Source: Faecalicatena sp. Marseille-Q4148 (GTDB lineage: Bacteria; Bacillota; Clostridia; Lachnospirales; Lachnospiraceae). From it: DNA of 64,000 nucleotides. Positions 62,551 to 64,000 of the stretch are shown here, in pieces; within the stretch, counting starts at the first letter, position 1; every line of letters starts with the position of its first letter. Location of the stretch: positions 2,616,046 through 2,680,045 of the forward strand of contig CP073692.1 of NCBI GenBank assembly GCA_018228665.1, in the 5' to 3' direction. The notes under the pieces were generated by a model. It worked only from the letters and a program-made list of their open reading frames with translations, made no database searches and had not been told where the DNA came from. Both the position numbers and the translations under genes were made by a program.

Positions 62551-63202
62551 AACCAATGGTCTGTTTTGTATAAGTTTCTGATTTAATCGGACGAGGCGCG
62601 TATACGAAAAAATATAATACAGCTGCCATAAGAAAAGCGCTTACAACATCAATAACAGAGTGCTGTTTTAAAAACATTGTAGACAGAATAATAGATACTG
62701 TCAGTAAAAATGTGCCAATCTGAAGTGCTTTATGTTTTCTGAGCGCCTGGCTGCGATGAATTGCGATGTAAGCTCCGATAGAATTAAATACATGGATACT
62801 TGGAAGGACATTTGTTGAAGTATCGGCAATATAAAGTGTCTTTACCATATCCGTAAAAATATTATCCCGTGGAAATACATCCGGTCTCAAATCCAACCCA
62901 TTTGGATATACCGTAGAAATAATGAGGAAGATCGTCATTCCGGTAAACAGGAAACTGACGAGCTGATAAAATTCTCTTTTGTCGTGAAAGAAAAAATATC
63001 CGACAGTTACAGCGATATAACCAAACCACAATAAATAAGGTACGACAAAGAATTCAATAAACGGTATCTTATCGTCCAATGGAGAATGGATCAGATGAAA
63101 TTCAGTTGTGACATGTTGTTCCAGATAGAAGAACCATGGGAGGTAGATCAGTCCGTATAAAAACACCCACGCATGCTTATATTTCTGAATAAAGTTTTTC
63201 AT
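62549..63202 (-). CDS. PAP2-family membrane phosphatase
   Basis: Integral membrane protein of 217 aa with six helices. Catalytic pieces are VLPSIHVFNS (PSxH) and QHSVIDVVSA (H...D), the second and third motifs of the PAP2 superfamily; the first basic motif is weak. Relatives act on lipid phosphates. The start at 63202 follows GGGGG; a longer frame to 63268 lacks a site. Confidence 0.85.
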   Translation of the reverse strand: MKNFIQKYKHAWVFLYGLIYLPWFFYLEQHVTTEFHLIHSPLDDKIPFIEFFVVPYLLWFGYIAVTVGYFFFHDKREFYQLVSFLFTGMTIFLIISTVYPNGLDLRPDVFPRDNIFTDMVKTLYIADTSTNVLPSIHVFNSIGAYIAIHRSQALRKHKALQIGTFLLTVSIILSTMFLKQHSVIDVVSAFLMAAVLYFFVYAPRPIKSETYTKQTIG

Positions 63203-63321
63203 AATGAACCCCCGCTTTCTTTTTGGAGTCATTCGGATTATAACATGATTTCGAAAGTGCAACAACAATATTCACAGTAAATTTAGAATCTTAATAAAAT
63301 CTTAGAAATTTAGAAGAGTGA

Positions 63322-63353
63322 AGGGAGAGAATCGTATAGAAGATTCTCTCCCT
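63322..63353 (-). terminator. Hairpin after the hydrogenase gene
   Basis: Perfect 12-bp repeat: AGGGAGAGAATC (63322-63333) and GATTCTCTCCCT (63342-63353). It follows the hydrogenase stop; no strong T tract on the minus strand. Confidence 0.6.
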
Positions 63354-63367
63354 GATAGTTATATTAT

Positions 63368-64000
63368 CTATCGACCTTGTTTACGAGGCATCTCCCATGC
63401 ATTGTGATCTGTATGAAGCAGCATGTGCGCCTTGTGGGACATTGGTTTTTCAAGATAATCTGTATATAATTTTTGAACATCCGGATTCTCATGAGAGAAA
63501 CGAATCTGTGCATTAGAATCAAGGAAATAGAGATTCTTGCCACGTTCAAAAGCAAGTTCTTCGCCATCATGGATCGGCTGTCCGCCGCCGCCAACGCATC
63601 CGCCCGGGCAAGCCATAACTTCTACGAAGTCATAATGTACTTCACCACGCTCGATCTGATTGATAAGACGGCGTGTATTGCCGAGACCATTTACAATGGC
63701 TGCCTTTACAACAGCATCTCCCAGTTGGAATTCAGCAGTTACGATATCAGTTTCCTGACTTGTAGCACGAACAACTTTGAAAGCATCCGGTTCTGGATTC
63801 TTTCCGGTTACAAGGAAGTAAGCAGAACGAAGAGCTGCTTCCATAACACCTCCGGTTGCACCGAAGATCACGCCGGCACCGGAGCCTTCTTTCATAAGTG
63901 GATCACATTCGCGGTCTACAAGTGTAGAAGGTTCGATATGTGCAGAGCGGATCATGCGGGTAAGCTCGCGGGTTGTGATAACGATATCTGTGTCATGTCC
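63368..64000 (-). CDS. [FeFe]-hydrogenase catalytic subunit, C-terminal part (gene continues past the window)
   Basis: The minus-strand frame is open to the window edge; 210 residues are visible. They contain the H-cluster region FGATGGVMEAALR and the third signature ACPGGCVGGGGQP (two Cys), then the small-subunit-type C-terminal domain (FSHENPDVQKLYTDYL, SHKAHMLLHT). An ATG at 63955 is internal because homologous sequence (GHDTDIVITTRELTRM) precedes it. The enzyme uses or produces H2 in the cytoplasm, likely as part of an NAD(P)-linked or bifurcating complex whose other genes would lie to the right. Confidence 0.93.
   Translation of the reverse strand, partial: GHDTDIVITTRELTRMIRSAHIEPSTLVDRECDPLMKEGSGAGVIFGATGGVMEAALRSAYFLVTGKNPEPDAFKVVRATSQETDIVTAEFQLGDAVVKAAIVNGLGNTRRLINQIERGEVHYDFVEVMACPGGCVGGGGQPIHDGEELAFERGKNLYFLDSNAQIRFSHENPDVQKLYTDYLEKPMSHKAHMLLHTDHNAWEMPRKQGR

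Overview
The window looks like the chromosome of a gut Lachnospiraceae (Clostridia, Bacillota), probably near Mediterraneibacter/Ruminococcus gnavus/Dorea/Blautia. This rests on AT-rich DNA with strong AGGAGG ribosome sites, single-membrane lipoproteins, the gdpP-rplI-dnaB block, MutS2, YhaM, an [FeFe]-hydrogenase and TldD/TldE. The species call is inference from gene content; no rRNA or tRNA gene is visible.

Layout. 1-7.6 kb is carbohydrate metabolism: the end of a sugar ABC permease, a GH2 beta-mannosidase, a convergent AraC regulator, then a salvage operon of nucleotidyltransferase, NahK-like kinase and GalE. 7.6-22.4 kb is mostly housekeeping: gdpP-rplI-dnaB, a MerR-like protein, a 56-aa ferredoxin, an orphan sugar-binding lipoprotein, mutS2 followed by an OmpR-type two-component pair, an HtrA-like protein with a degraded catalytic triad, yhaM and rlmD.

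22.4-39.6 kb is accessory. It opens directly after rlmD, a known integration hot spot, with remnants: a short relic, a frameshifted ORF and a DUF1016 nuclease with a nonsense codon and a lost C-terminus. A LytTR/GHKL pair and an ABC-2 exporter follow. Next is a five-gene minus-strand operon (flavodoxins, cyclophilin-like protein, DUF3737 beta-helix protein) divergent from a LysR gene. Then comes a two-component pair, an IS91-family insertion, and an operon of VTC-type polyphosphate polymerase, DUF4956 membrane protein and Cthe_2159-type lipoprotein. The same 11-bp-period direct repeat stands before the response regulator, before a small frameshifted ORF and before the VTC gene, so the regulator pair and the VTC operon probably form one unit now split by the IS. 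This is the best candidate for a little-described system here.

39.6-64 kb: MFS transporter; SleB-type wall hydrolase; HAD phosphatase and uppP; mobB with a molybdopterin oxidoreductase and four-cluster ferredoxin; an SfsA-MutY fusion; glf and an RpiR regulator; oppABCDF followed by tldD/tldE; a MoxR/DUF58/membrane-protein operon; a PAP2 phosphatase; and the 3' end of an [FeFe]-hydrogenase gene leaving the window. Most operons are closed by recognisable hairpin terminators, and several promoters with 17-bp spacing can be read directly.
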